From the NCBI RefSeq assembly GCF_030297675.1, contig NZ_AP028142.1:1302001-1366000 (forward strand): 64,000 bases of DNA, written 5' to 3'. This DNA is from Polynucleobacter sp. HIN11. GTDB taxonomy: Bacteria > Pseudomonadota > Gammaproteobacteria > Burkholderiales > Burkholderiaceae. The notes beneath the pieces were generated by a model that saw only the letters and a list, made by a program, of their open reading frames with translations, was not told where the DNA came from and did not search any database. Positions 53,853 to 63,768 of the stretch are shown one piece after another. Position 1 is the stretch's first letter; the number at the start of each line of letters is the position of its first letter. The position numbers and the translations under genes were made by a program.

Positions 53853-55166
53853 TTATAGCGAGCGAATCACCTCTAAACCGCCCATATAGGGCTGCAATAC
53901 CTTGGGGATCCGGATACTGCCATCAGCTTGTTGATAATTTTCCAGTAGAGCTACGCCAGTTCTACCAACCGCAAGGCCCGAGCCATTTAGAGTGTGAAGT
54001 AGTTCGGGTTTGTTTTGACCGACTTTATAACGCGCTTGCATCCGCCTAGCTTGAAAATCTCCCATGTTGGAGCACGAGCTAATTTCTCGATAGGCATTTT
54101 GCGAAGGGATCCACACTTCCAGATCATAGGTCTTGGTGCTACCAAAGCCCATATCGCCGGTGCATAAGAGCATGCGTCGGTACGGCAATTCCAAGAGCTC
54201 CAGAATTTTTTCCGCATGCGCAGTCAATTCTTCCAAAGCCTGCATCGATTTCTCGGGATGGCTGATGTGCACCAACTCGACCTTATCAAATTGGTGCTGG
54301 CGGATCATGCCGCGCACATCACGCCCATAACTGCCTGCTTCCGAGCGAAAGCATGGAGTGTGAGCTACATACTTGAGCGGTAGCTGATCAGTGTTAATAA
54401 TCGCGTCACGCACTAAGTTAGTCACCGGCACTTCAGCAGTGGGGATGAGATAAAAGTTTTCAATCCGCTCACCGCCATCGTCAGGATGCTCGCCACCCAT
54501 CTTGCGGGGTACTTTGAATAAATCAGCCTCAAACTTGGGTAGCTGTCCTGTACCCTGCATTGCTTGCGCGCTCACTATATATGGCGCGTAGACCTCTTGG
54601 TAACCATGCTGCTCGGTGTGCACATCCAGCATGAATTGCGCAAGCGCCCGATGGAGCTTCGCAGCGTTGCCTTTGAGAACCACAAAACGCGCGCCACTGA
54701 TTTTGGATGCTGCATCAAAATCTAGTCCAATGGGAGCGCCTAGATCGACGTGATCCTTGGGGGTGAAATCAAATTCTGTTGGTTTTCCCCAAACCTTCAT
54801 CTCTTTATTTTCGTCGGCCGTCATACCAACCGGCACGCTCTCATCCGGTAAGTTCGGGATATTGAGCATCAAGTCTTTGATTTGATCTTGTAAGGTCGAT
54901 AAACGAGTGGAGTTTTTCTCAAGCGCTTGGTTAACGCTCGCCGACTCAGCAAGTTCTGCATCTGCATTCTCGCCCTTACCTTTTTTCATGCCAATGGCTT
55001 TGGCCAATTGATTGCGTTTGGCTTGCAACTCTTCGGTACCTGCTTGAAGCTGTTTGCGCTCATTCTCAAGCTGTGTAAACAGGTTGGTATCTAGCTCAAA
55101 CTTGCGCGTGGCCAAGCGTGCCTTGACACTCTCTAAATCTTTACGAAGCAGTTGGGGGTCCAGCAT
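53853..55166 (-). CDS. serS: Seryl-tRNA synthetase
   Basis: The 437-residue class II synthetase begins MLDPQLLRKDLESVKARLAT and has the N-terminal coiled-coil arm (Lys/Glu/Gln-rich, residues 30-110) that grips the long arm of tRNA-Ser. Motif 2 is seen in CFRSEAGSYGRDVRGMIRQHQF, with TAEVP before it, and motif 3 in LNGSGLAVGRT. Length fits the family. It has a good AAGGA ribosome site and follows lolA by 23 bp. The tRNA-Ser gene follows it directly. Confidence 0.95.
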   Translation of the reverse strand: MLDPQLLRKDLESVKARLATRKFELDTNLFTQLENERKQLQAGTEELQAKRNQLAKAIGMKKGKGENADAELAESASVNQALEKNSTRLSTLQDQIKDLMLNIPNLPDESVPVGMTADENKEMKVWGKPTEFDFTPKDHVDLGAPIGLDFDAASKISGARFVVLKGNAAKLHRALAQFMLDVHTEQHGYQEVYAPYIVSAQAMQGTGQLPKFEADLFKVPRKMGGEHPDDGGERIENFYLIPTAEVPVTNLVRDAIINTDQLPLKYVAHTPCFRSEAGSYGRDVRGMIRQHQFDKVELVHISHPEKSMQALEELTAHAEKILELLELPYRRMLLCTGDMGFGSTKTYDLEVWIPSQNAYREISSCSNMGDFQARRMQARYKVGQNKPELLHTLNGSGLAVGRTGVALLENYQQADGSIRIPKVLQPYMGGLEVIRSL

Positions 55167-55189
55167 ACGATTCCTTCGGGTTCAAGCCA

Positions 55190-55861
55190 TTAGTTTAGTC
55201 GCAAGACCTCGGCACCCTGTGGAGGCTTAAATTGAAAGCGGCTACTATCCACGCTCGGATTGATTTGCATCTGATTGAAAATCACGAGCACCATGCTGCC
55301 AAATCCGTCGGTCAGCTCCAATGCTTTAGGCAATCCAGAGCCCATGCCAATCGCAATTTGCGTATAAGGTAAATCGCCCTGCCCGGGTTTTGCCTTTGGC
55401 TTTAGGTTTACCCACTGCAAATTGGTTTTGGTGCCCACTTCCTCTAAATCAAACTGCTGATCAAGAGCGACATCCCCAAACAGGATGGCGGCAGGCGAGG
55501 CGGCTAAGGCCTGATTGGCTGATCGGATGGTTAATTGATTGAGGTCCTTATCCCACATGAGCAATTGCTTACCATCCATGATGAGTTTTTGCTCATACGG
55601 CTTTTGGGTATCCCACACAAAGCGCCCCGGGCGCTGGAAGATAAATTGCCCTGAGGTTTGCCGAATCATTTTCAGTTTATCTTGCGGCTCATTAGGTTTG
55701 GGGGTGCGCATTTGTTGCTGCACAAACTCACCTTGGGCAGAGCGCACGGTCTTCACAAATTGCTTGAGCTGTTCAATCCCCGAAGGAGTTGTGGGTTGCG
55801 CATGAATCGCATTTGGAATAGCCAATGCTGCGACGGCAAAATAGAAAATAAAACGCTTCAT
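55190..55861 (-). CDS. lolA: Outer-membrane lipoprotein carrier protein LolA
   Basis: The 223-residue periplasmic protein has a signal peptide (MKRFIFYFAVAALAIPNAIHA) and the LolA pattern: QLKQFVKTVRSAQGEFVQQQ, SGQFIFQRPGRFVWDTQKPY and IFNQMQINPSVDSSRFQFKPP. It ferries lipoproteins from LolCDE to LolB. It lies between ftsK and serS, as in many beta- and gammaproteobacteria, 18 bp after the ftsK stop. Confidence 0.94.
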   Translation of the reverse strand: MKRFIFYFAVAALAIPNAIHAQPTTPSGIEQLKQFVKTVRSAQGEFVQQQMRTPKPNEPQDKLKMIRQTSGQFIFQRPGRFVWDTQKPYEQKLIMDGKQLLMWDKDLNQLTIRSANQALAASPAAILFGDVALDQQFDLEEVGTKTNLQWVNLKPKAKPGQGDLPYTQIAIGMGSGLPKALELTDGFGSMVLVIFNQMQINPSVDSSRFQFKPPQGAEVLRLN

Positions 55862-55879
55862 TGTCCAGGATTTGATGAC

Positions 55880-58186
55880 TTATTCGCTGGGGCGAACCAG
55901 AATCTCACGATTACCATTGCCGCCCATCTTCGAGACTAGGCCCGCTTTTTCCATATCCTCCAAGAGACGCGCGGCACGGTTATAACCAATCCGTAAATGC
56001 CGCTGCACCAGCGAGATGGAGGCGCGTTTGTTCTCAAGGACGATAGCAACGGCTTGATCATAGAGTGGATCAGCTTCACCACCGCCATTGCCGCCACCAT
56101 TTAAGGCATCCATGGTGGACTCATCGGCACCCTCGAGCACACCCTCGATGTAGTTAGCCTCACCCTTCTCTTTAAGCCAGGAAACCACACGATGCACCTC
56201 ATCGTCGGATACGAATGCACCATGCACCCGAATTGGTAAACCCGTTCCTGGTGGCATATACAACATATCACCCATTCCCAACAGCGTCTCAGCGCCTTGT
56301 TGGTCTAGGATGGTACGGCTATCGATCTTGCTACTCACCTGGAAGGAAATTCGGGTGGGAACGTTGGCTTTGATCAAACCGGTGATGACATCCACACTCG
56401 GACGTTGCGTTGCCAACACCAAATGAATACCGGCAGCACGCGCCTTTTGCGCAATCCGTGCAATCAACTCTTCAATCTTCTTACCAGAGACCATCATCAG
56501 ATCAGCAAGCTCATCGATGATGACCACAATAATGGGGGCTTTGTAGAGTGGCTCTGGATCTTCAGGGGTGAGACTAAATGGATTGGTGAGTTTCTCGCCC
56601 TTGGCTTCGGCTTCCATAATCTTTTTATTAAAGCCGGCTAAGTTACGCACTCCAAACTTACTCATGAGTTTGTAGCGCCGCTCCATCTCGTTGACTGCCC
56701 AATTGAGCGCGTTATAGGCCTGTTTCATGTCGGTTACTACGGGGCACAACAGATGGGGCACCTTCTCATAAACGGACATCTCTAGCATCTTGGGATCGAT
56801 CATGATGAGTCGCACTTCATCCGGCTTGGCCTTAAAGAGGATCGACAAAATCATGGCATTGATTCCGACCGACTTACCCGCGCCCGTAGTACCCGCCACC
56901 AAGCAATGTGGCATCTTCACTAAATCTGCAACCATGGGGCTACCCGCAATATCCTTACCCAAGGCTAGTGTGAGTAGAGAATGGTTGTCGTTATAGACCT
57001 GGGAGCTCAAAATCTCCGAGAGGTAGACCGACTGTCGCGTTGGATTGGGTAACTCAAGCGCCATACAGGTCTTACCGGGGATGGTCTCGACCACGCGCAA
57101 GCTCACGACACCCAAAGAACGTGATAGGTCGCGTGAGAGGTTCACAATTTGACTGCCCTTCACACCGACTGCAGGCTCGATCTCATAACGCGTCACAACC
57201 GGTCCTGGATAAGCAGCAATCACCTTAGCTTGCACCCCAAAATCGTCGAGCTTGCGCTCAATCAATCTGGAGGTGAACTCTAGGGTCTCAGCAGAAATTG
57301 TTTCTTTTGCCTCAGGAACGGGATCTAAGAGTGAGAGCGGCGGCAACTCCGAGTCCGGGATTTCTACAAAGAGTGGTTGCTGCTTCTCGCGCTCAACCCG
57401 CTCACTCTTCACAATCTTTAAGGGTTGATTAAAGATTTGTACCTTGGGTGCCACTTCTTCCCGAATCCGCACTTCCTCGACGTGCTCTTCACGCTCAACC
57501 GCAGCTTGCTCACCAATCTTTTGATCTTCTTGCTCCTCGCGCTTCTCGCGCAGACGTCGAATACTTAGCTCGATAAATCGTCCCACTTGCTCAGAAAGCG
57601 TGAGCCACGAGAAATGTAAAAACAGAGAAAGGCCGGCTGCTAAGCCAAAGATCAAAATCAGAGTGGCGCCCGTAAAGCCAAACGCCATTTGCAGGGGATC
57701 CCCGATTACTTCGCCCAAGATACCGCCCGGGGGTCTGGGCAGCTCCCATTGCAAAGAATGCATCCGAATCGACTCTAGTCCCATGCTGCAGGTGAGGGTC
57801 AAGGCAAAGCCCAGCCAACGGGTCCAAAAGGATTCGGGTCTAGCCTCTGGATCAACTGGTAATGGCACACTCCAGAGCTCACGCCAACCTTGATACACAC
57901 GCCGACCAAATAATACGACCCACCAAAATGCCGAAACCCCAAAAATGTAGAGCATCAAATCAGCGGTCCATGCTCCAATACGACCACCAATATTTTTAGG
58001 AACCTCAAAACTAGCGTGCGACCAGGCTGGATCGGATTTAGTGTAGGTAATCAGAACCGCAAATAAGCCAAGGCAGATGGCAAGCATCAGCATCCAGCGT
58101 ACTTCAGCAATTAAGCGAGACATCTTGCCAGTGCCGCCTTCGGGAGGCAGCGGGGTCTTAATTTGTGGGAGCGAGCTACGAGCCAT
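55880..58186 (-). CDS. ftsK: DNA translocase FtsK/SpoIIIE
   Basis: The 768-residue protein has four hydrophobic helices in the N-terminal 200 residues, a charged linker (REEQEDQKIGEQAAVEREEH), the alpha/beta motor with Walker A GTTGAGKSVGINAM and Walker B IVVIIDELADLMMV, and a C-terminal winged-helix gamma domain (ISLVQRHLRIGYNRAARLLE) that reads KOPS sites. It pumps chromosome ends at the septum during division. The frame extends to 58210, but the ATG at 58186 has a good AGGTG site and is preferred. Confidence 0.95.
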   Translation of the reverse strand: MARSSLPQIKTPLPPEGGTGKMSRLIAEVRWMLMLAICLGLFAVLITYTKSDPAWSHASFEVPKNIGGRIGAWTADLMLYIFGVSAFWWVVLFGRRVYQGWRELWSVPLPVDPEARPESFWTRWLGFALTLTCSMGLESIRMHSLQWELPRPPGGILGEVIGDPLQMAFGFTGATLILIFGLAAGLSLFLHFSWLTLSEQVGRFIELSIRRLREKREEQEDQKIGEQAAVEREEHVEEVRIREEVAPKVQIFNQPLKIVKSERVEREKQQPLFVEIPDSELPPLSLLDPVPEAKETISAETLEFTSRLIERKLDDFGVQAKVIAAYPGPVVTRYEIEPAVGVKGSQIVNLSRDLSRSLGVVSLRVVETIPGKTCMALELPNPTRQSVYLSEILSSQVYNDNHSLLTLALGKDIAGSPMVADLVKMPHCLVAGTTGAGKSVGINAMILSILFKAKPDEVRLIMIDPKMLEMSVYEKVPHLLCPVVTDMKQAYNALNWAVNEMERRYKLMSKFGVRNLAGFNKKIMEAEAKGEKLTNPFSLTPEDPEPLYKAPIIVVIIDELADLMMVSGKKIEELIARIAQKARAAGIHLVLATQRPSVDVITGLIKANVPTRISFQVSSKIDSRTILDQQGAETLLGMGDMLYMPPGTGLPIRVHGAFVSDDEVHRVVSWLKEKGEANYIEGVLEGADESTMDALNGGGNGGGEADPLYDQAVAIVLENKRASISLVQRHLRIGYNRAARLLEDMEKAGLVSKMGGNGNREILVRPSE

Positions 58187-58224
58187 GTTCACCTGATTGT
58201 AAACAAGCATTGGCCTTCAAACTC

Positions 58225-58236
58225 TATAATTTAGGG
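58225..58236 (+). promoter_or_regulatory. -10 element directly before trxB
   Basis: A perfect TATAAT at 58225-58230 stands 6 nt before the ATG at 58237. TTAGGG between them has no room for a usual ribosome site, so the transcript is likely leaderless. Confidence 0.5.
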
Positions 58237-59190
58237 ATGACGACAACTACCAAACACTCTAAAGTACTGATTCTGGGCTCGGGCCCAGCCGGCTACACCG
58301 CAGCGGTCTATGCCGCCCGCGCCAACCTCAAGCCCACCCTGATTACCGGGCTCGCCCAAGGCGGCCAGCTCATGACCACCACCGATGTGGAAAACTGGCC
58401 CGCTGACCCCAATGGCGTCCAAGGACCCGAGCTCATGGATCGCTTCCTAAAGCATGCCGAGCACTTTAATACCGAGATCATTTTTGATCACATCCATACG
58501 GCAGCTCTCACCGAAAAGCCGATTCGCTTAGTGGGTGATTCGGGCACTTACACCTGTGATGCACTGATTATCTCAACGGGAGCTTCCGCTCAATACCTTG
58601 GGCTTCCAAGTGAGGAAGCATTCATGGGTCGGGGGGTTTCAGGGTGTGCAACCTGTGATGGCTTCTTTTACAAGGGTCAGGATGTGTGCGTAGTTGGGGG
58701 TGGCAATACGGCCGTTGAGGAAGCGCTCTATCTGACGGGCATTGTTCGTAAGGTGACGGTGATCCATCGCCGTGACAAATTCCGTGCGGAGCCGATTCTG
58801 AATGATCGCTTAATGGCAAAAGTAGCCGAAGGTAAGGTTGAACTCAAACTCAACGCCACCCTCGATGAAGTTTTGGGTGATGACAAGGGGGTGACGGGAG
58901 TTCGTATCAAAAAACAGGATGGCAGCACCGAAGAAATTGCGGTATCGGGTGCCTTCATTGCGATTGGTCACAAACCCAATACCGATTTGTTCGTTGGTCA
59001 ACTTGATATGAACAATGGCTACATCAAAACGCACTCGGGCTTAGAGGGCAATGCCACAGCAACCAATATCCCTGGTGTCTTTGCAGCAGGTGACGTCCAA
59101 GATCACATCTATCGCCAGGCCATTACCAGTGCGGGCACGGGTTGTATGGCAGCATTGGATGCGCAACGTTATCTGGAAGGTCTCGAGTAA
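58237..59190 (+). CDS. trxB: Thioredoxin reductase
   Basis: The product of about 317 residues is the low-molecular-weight NADPH-thioredoxin reductase. It has the FAD motif (VLILGSGPAGYTAAVYAARA), the redox-active pair in GCATCDGFF, the NADPH motif VCVVGGGNTAVEEAL and the C-terminal GVFAAGDVQDHIYRQAITSAG. The frame extends upstream to 58165, overlapping the ftsK start, but the ATG at 58237 gives the normal family length. A strong terminator follows. Confidence 0.94.
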   Translation: MTTTTKHSKVLILGSGPAGYTAAVYAARANLKPTLITGLAQGGQLMTTTDVENWPADPNGVQGPELMDRFLKHAEHFNTEIIFDHIHTAALTEKPIRLVGDSGTYTCDALIISTGASAQYLGLPSEEAFMGRGVSGCATCDGFFYKGQDVCVVGGGNTAVEEALYLTGIVRKVTVIHRRDKFRAEPILNDRLMAKVAEGKVELKLNATLDEVLGDDKGVTGVRIKKQDGSTEEIAVSGAFIAIGHKPNTDLFVGQLDMNNGYIKTHSGLEGNATATNIPGVFAAGDVQDHIYRQAITSAGTGCMAALDAQRYLEGLE

Positions 59191-59220
59191 TTGTTCTTGA
59201 CTTAAGCCTGCTCCCTAAGC

Positions 59221-59248
59221 AAAACGCCCAGCAATGCTGGGCGTTTTT
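59221..59248. terminator. Strong bidirectional rho-independent terminator
   Basis: AAAACGCCCAGC, a 3-nt loop and GCTGGGCGTTTT make a 12-bp stem ending in T-runs on both strands. It separates the convergent trxB and hppA genes. Confidence 0.92.
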
Positions 59249-59265
59249 ATTTGATCCGTTACGAC

Positions 59266-61323
59266 CTAACGCACCACAGGTAAGAGCGGTACGATTAAGA
59301 GTGCCACGATATTAATGATCTTAATGAGTGGGTTGACTGCTGGGCCCGCAGTATCTTTGTAGGGGTCACCTACGGTATCGCCAGTCACGGCAGCCTTGTG
59401 GGCTTCTGATCCTTTGCCGCCATGGTTACCTTCTTCAATGTATTTCTTGGCATTATCCCAAGCACCGCCACCGGTACACATGGAGATTGCGACAAAGAGT
59501 CCCGTAATAATCGTACCCATCAAGAGGCCACCCAGCGCAGCAGGTCCTAAGAAGAGACCCACCAGAATCGGGACCACCACTGGTAATAGCGAAGGAATAA
59601 TCATTTCCTTGATCGCTGCAGAAGTGAGCATGTCGACCGCTTTGCCGTACTCTGGCTTTGCAGTTCCTTCCATGATGCCGGGGATCTCCCTGAACTGACG
59701 GCGCACTTCCTCCACCACAGCTCCAGCGCAACGCCCTACTGCCTCCATCGCCATCGCACCAAAGAGGTAAGGAATCAAGCCACCAATAAAGAGGCCAATG
59801 ATCACCATATGGTTCGAAAGATCAAAGGTGACTTGCTGACCGATTGCCTCTAAAGCATGGGTGTAGTCGGCAAAGAGTACCAAGGATGCAAGACCGGCTG
59901 AGCCAATCGCGTAACCTTTGGTCACTGCCTTGGTGGTATTACCCACCGCATCCAATGGGTCGGTAATATCGCGGACCGAATCCGGCAAACCTGCCATCTC
60001 GGCAATACCACCAGCATTGTCTGTAATTGGGCCATAGGCATCGAGCGCCACCACAATCCCTGCGAGTGAAAGCATGGCCGTTGCGGCTACAGCGATACCG
60101 TAAAGACCTGCTAGGTAATACGCGGCAAAGATCGCGATGCAAACAAAGATCACTGGGTAAGCTGTCGAGCGCATCGATACGCCTAAGCCTGCAATGATGT
60201 TTGTACCATGACCTTTGGTGGAGGCTTCAGCGATATGCTTGACCGGTTTGTAATCGGTACCGGTGTAGTACTCGGTGATCCACACTAAACCTGCAGTGAG
60301 TAACAGACCAACAATCGATGAACCAAATAAGCGCCACTGGCTACCCGGAATCCCCAAGGCATCGTCTGGAATGATCCAGTTGGTCACGAAGTAAAAACCC
60401 ACTAATGAAATTAATCCGGAGATGATCAGGCCTTTATACAAAGCGGGCATGACGTTTTTCATGCCGGGGCTTGCTTTAACAAACGAGCAGCCAATAATCG
60501 AGGCAATGATCGAAATACCGCCAAGGACTAACGGGTAGACCACTGCCGCAACGGGAGCATTCATCACCATTAGTGCGCCCAGGACCATGGTTGCAATTAA
60601 GGTCACCGCATAGGTCTCAAATAAGTCGGCGGCCATTCCTGCGCAATCACCCACGTTATCGCCTACGTTATCGGCAATCACCGCAGGATTGCGCGGATCA
60701 TCCTCTGGAATCCCTGCTTCGACTTTACCCACCAAGTCAGCGCCGACGTCGGCGCCCTTAGTAAAGATACCGCCGCCCAGACGTGCAAAGATTGAAATTA
60801 AGGAAGACCCGAAGGCTAAACCAATTAGGGGGTGCAACACGTCCGAGAGGTCTTGACCGTTATCCATCGACACCAGGAGCATGAAAAATACACCGACGCC
60901 CAAGAGTCCTAAACCAACCACGAGCATGCCGGTGATAGCGCCGCCTTTGAAGGCGACGTTCAAAGCTTGGTTCATGCCCTGAGTTGCTGCTTGCGCAGTA
61001 CGCACATTCGCACGCACGGAGACGTTCATACCAATGAAGCCGCAAGCTCCCGATAAAACAGCGCCGATCACAAAACCAATCGCAGTTGCTAAATCGAGGA
61101 AGACCGCCATCAGAATGGTTAGCACTACGCCCACAATTGCAATCGTTTTATATTGGCGCGCGAGATAAGCAGCCGCACCCTGCTGAATCGCTTCGGCAAT
61201 CTCAACCATCTTGGCATTGCCAGTGTCTTGTTTAAGAATCCACGTACGCATCACAAAGCCATAAACCACTGCGATGACGCCGCACGCTAAGGCAAAATAC
61301 AGACCTACAGTCACATCACTCAT
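59266..61323 (-). CDS. hppA: Membrane-bound pyrophosphatase, H+-pumping K+-independent type
   Basis: The 685-residue integral membrane protein has about 16 helices and the PPi-binding motifs of the family: DVGADLVGKVEAGIPEDDPR, NVGDNVGDCAGMAADLFETY and GDTVGDPYKDTAGPA. It couples PPi hydrolysis to proton export. The marker segment GNTTKAVTKGYAIGSAGLAS has Lys where K+-dependent enzymes carry Ala, which marks the K+-independent H+-pumping class. The start has AGGAG at 8 nt. It is divergent from the soluble pyrophosphatase gene. Confidence 0.94.
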   Translation of the reverse strand: MSDVTVGLYFALACGVIAVVYGFVMRTWILKQDTGNAKMVEIAEAIQQGAAAYLARQYKTIAIVGVVLTILMAVFLDLATAIGFVIGAVLSGACGFIGMNVSVRANVRTAQAATQGMNQALNVAFKGGAITGMLVVGLGLLGVGVFFMLLVSMDNGQDLSDVLHPLIGLAFGSSLISIFARLGGGIFTKGADVGADLVGKVEAGIPEDDPRNPAVIADNVGDNVGDCAGMAADLFETYAVTLIATMVLGALMVMNAPVAAVVYPLVLGGISIIASIIGCSFVKASPGMKNVMPALYKGLIISGLISLVGFYFVTNWIIPDDALGIPGSQWRLFGSSIVGLLLTAGLVWITEYYTGTDYKPVKHIAEASTKGHGTNIIAGLGVSMRSTAYPVIFVCIAIFAAYYLAGLYGIAVAATAMLSLAGIVVALDAYGPITDNAGGIAEMAGLPDSVRDITDPLDAVGNTTKAVTKGYAIGSAGLASLVLFADYTHALEAIGQQVTFDLSNHMVIIGLFIGGLIPYLFGAMAMEAVGRCAGAVVEEVRRQFREIPGIMEGTAKPEYGKAVDMLTSAAIKEMIIPSLLPVVVPILVGLFLGPAALGGLLMGTIITGLFVAISMCTGGGAWDNAKKYIEEGNHGGKGSEAHKAAVTGDTVGDPYKDTAGPAVNPLIKIINIVALLIVPLLPVVR

Positions 61324-61443
61324 GCTAAATCACTCCTACTTGGTTGAGGATTCAATTTAATTTTGATACGACAATCTTGCTATTCGCCTAAAGGCTTAAA
61401 ATAGCAAGCCTAGCTTTCAAAAGTATCCAACAGATTTAGTGAT

Positions 61444-61472
61444 TTGCCACTTTGCTAAGATCAGGGTATCTA
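61444..61472 (+). promoter_or_regulatory. Candidate promoter of ppa
   Basis: TTGCCA (61444-61449) and TATCTA (61467-61472) are 17 bp apart. The -10 box is poor. A Shine-Dalgarno GGAG lies at 61500-61503, 5 nt before the ppa start. Confidence 0.4.
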
Positions 61473-61508
61473 CTAAGCAGACCGATTTTTATTTAATTTG
61501 GAGTATGT

Positions 61509-62045
61509 ATGAGTCTTGATAACGTCAGCCCAGGAAAACGGGTTCCCGAGAACTTTAACGTCATTATTGAAATCCCCATGAACGCCGACCCCATTAAATA
61601 TGAGGTCGATAAGGAAACCGGGGCGATCTTCGTGGACCGCTTTATGGGTACCGCCATGCACTATCCCTGCAACTATGGTTACATCCCCAAGACCATTGCG
61701 GGCGACGGTGATCCAGTCGACGTCTTGGTAATTACACCCTTTCCATTGATTCCTGGCGTGGTGGTTAGCTGCCGTGCCCTAGGCGTCTTACAAATGAACG
61801 ATGAAGCTGGTGACGATGCCAAGTTACTAGCCGTTCCTGAAGATCGCATTTTATCGATCTATAGCCATTGGGAGAGCTCCGAGGATATCAACCAGATGCG
61901 TTTGAATCAGATTCAGCATTTCTTTGAGCATTACAAAGATCTTGAGAAAGGCAAGTGGGTCAAGGTCAAAGGCTGGGGCTCGATTGCCGACGCGCACAAA
62001 GAGATTACCGATGGTATGGCCCGCTATCAGAAAGAGAAGGCATAA
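61509..62045 (+). CDS. ppa: Inorganic pyrophosphatase, soluble family I
   Basis: The 178-residue cytosolic enzyme hydrolyses PPi to drive biosynthesis. It shows the family I pattern: EIPMNADPIKYEVDKETGAI, MHYPCNYGYIPKT and the acidic signature GDGDPVDVLVIT, followed by DDAKLLAVP. Length is normal. The gene faces away from hppA and is followed 25 bp later by nadE. Confidence 0.95.
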   Translation: MSLDNVSPGKRVPENFNVIIEIPMNADPIKYEVDKETGAIFVDRFMGTAMHYPCNYGYIPKTIAGDGDPVDVLVITPFPLIPGVVVSCRALGVLQMNDEAGDDAKLLAVPEDRILSIYSHWESSEDINQMRLNQIQHFFEHYKDLEKGKWVKVKGWGSIADAHKEITDGMARYQKEKA

Positions 62046-62070
62046 ATATGAATCGTGCATGGCGTAGGTT

Positions 62071-63702
62071 ATGAGTCAGCGCACTCATTCCCCCATGCAG
62101 ATTGCCATGGCGCAACTCAATCCTCTTTTAGGGGATTGCGTTGGCAACGCGCAAGCGATTTTTCAGGCAGCGCAAGATGCCCATCAACACGGCGCCAGTC
62201 TACTTTTAACTCCAGAGCTTTCTTTAACTGGCTACCCTCCAGAAGATCTATTACTGCGCCCCGGATTTATTCAAGAGACACGGACTGTACTTGAGTCTCT
62301 ATGCGAACAACTTCAAGAGTTGAGTGGATTAACCGTGATTGTGGGCCACCCCTGCGAATCCGATGCGGGTCTGCGCAATTCAGCATCAGTTATTCAGAAT
62401 GGCAAAGTGATTGCCACTTACTTCAAACAGGAATTGCCCAATCACGAAGTATTTGATGAGAAGCGTTATTTTGTGGCGGGTGAGAATGCCTGCGTTTTTG
62501 ATCATCACGGTTTAAAACTAGGTGTTTTGTTGTGTGAAGATATTTGGCATCCAAAACCTGCGCATTTAGCAAAAGATGCTGGCGCACAAATGCTGGTGGT
62601 ACTCAATGCTTCACCCTACCATCTGCAAAAAGAACAGACTCGCTACGAACTACTCAAAGAGCAGAGTCAAGCCTGCGGTTTACCCATCGTTTATCTCAAT
62701 ATGGTGGGCGGACAAGACGAACTCGTCTTTGATGGCGGATCCTGCGCGGTGAACTCCCATGGCGAGCTGGTGTTTGCCATGCCGCAGTTTCAGGAAGGGG
62801 TCGGATTTATTGAGCTTATAGGAGGCGAACCACAACGAGGCGAGATTACTCCCGCATTAAGTCTCGAGGCGCAAGTCTATGCCGCGCTCGTGATGGGGAC
62901 GCGTGATTATGTCCACAAAAACCGTTTTCCAGGAGTAATTCTTGGCTTGTCGGGTGGCGTGGACTCCGCTTTAGTCTTAGCGATTGCAGTCGATGCACTG
63001 GGCGCAGAGAAAGTGCGCGCAGTGATGATGCCCTCGCCCTACACCGCTGAAATTTCTTGGCTCGATGCCCGTGAGTTGGCATCCAACTTGGGCGTGCAAT
63101 ACGATGAGATTTCGATTCAGGAGCCGGTGAAGGCTTTTGAAGATGCTCTACAAGCACAGTTTTCCAATTTACCGAGCGACACCACCGAAGAAAATATTCA
63201 GGCACGGGTGCGTGGCACGATCTTGATGGCCCTCTCCAATAAAACGGGTCGCTTGGTTCTTACCACCGGCAATAAGAGTGAGATGGCCGTTGGGTACTGC
63301 ACTCTTTACGGCGATATGGCTGGGGGCTTTGCGGTGATTAAAGATATTGCCAAGACCTTGGTCTATCAATTATGTCGCTATCGCAATCAGATCAAACCAG
63401 TGATTCCAGAGCGAATTCTGACGCGCCCACCGTCGGCAGAACTGCGCCCCAATCAAACCGATCAAGATAGTCTGCCACCGTATGAGGTGCTTGATGCGAT
63501 CTTGGCGCGTTATATGGAACAGAATCAATCAAGCGCTGAGATCATTGCAGCAGGCTATGATTCTGCGGCAGTGCAAAAAATTACCCGCCTCATTCAAATC
63601 AATGAATACAAACGGCGTCAGGCGCCCCCGGGTGTCAGAATTACTGCACGCGCTTTTGGCCGAGATTGGCGCTACCCCATTACTTCTGGAGCGAAGCTCT
63701 AG
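62071..63702 (+). CDS. nadE: Glutamine-dependent NAD+ synthetase
   Basis: The 543-residue enzyme has an N-terminal nitrilase-type glutaminase domain with Glu in TPELSLTGYPPEDLL, Lys in YFKQELPNHEVFDEKRYF and Cys in GVLLCEDIWHP, and a C-terminal NAD synthetase domain with the ATP-binding loop LGLSGGVDSALVLA. It makes NAD+ from deamido-NAD+ with glutamine as nitrogen source. ATG 62071 is taken; ATG 62095 is also possible. The short gap after ppa suggests one transcript. Confidence 0.94.
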   Translation: MSQRTHSPMQIAMAQLNPLLGDCVGNAQAIFQAAQDAHQHGASLLLTPELSLTGYPPEDLLLRPGFIQETRTVLESLCEQLQELSGLTVIVGHPCESDAGLRNSASVIQNGKVIATYFKQELPNHEVFDEKRYFVAGENACVFDHHGLKLGVLLCEDIWHPKPAHLAKDAGAQMLVVLNASPYHLQKEQTRYELLKEQSQACGLPIVYLNMVGGQDELVFDGGSCAVNSHGELVFAMPQFQEGVGFIELIGGEPQRGEITPALSLEAQVYAALVMGTRDYVHKNRFPGVILGLSGGVDSALVLAIAVDALGAEKVRAVMMPSPYTAEISWLDARELASNLGVQYDEISIQEPVKAFEDALQAQFSNLPSDTTEENIQARVRGTILMALSNKTGRLVLTTGNKSEMAVGYCTLYGDMAGGFAVIKDIAKTLVYQLCRYRNQIKPVIPERILTRPPSAELRPNQTDQDSLPPYEVLDAILARYMEQNQSSAEIIAAGYDSAAVQKITRLIQINEYKRRQAPPGVRITARAFGRDWRYPITSGAKL

Positions 63703-63768
63703 ACCTAAAAAAAGTGGGGACATGAATAGGTCATGATCCTTGAGTATGATGGAGGCAAAGGAGACACT

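Noticed and set aside
58165..58236. Upstream extension of trxB to 58165.
   Set aside because: It would overlap the ftsK start and add 24 residues not seen in thioredoxin reductases; the ATG at 58237 fits the family and the -10 box.
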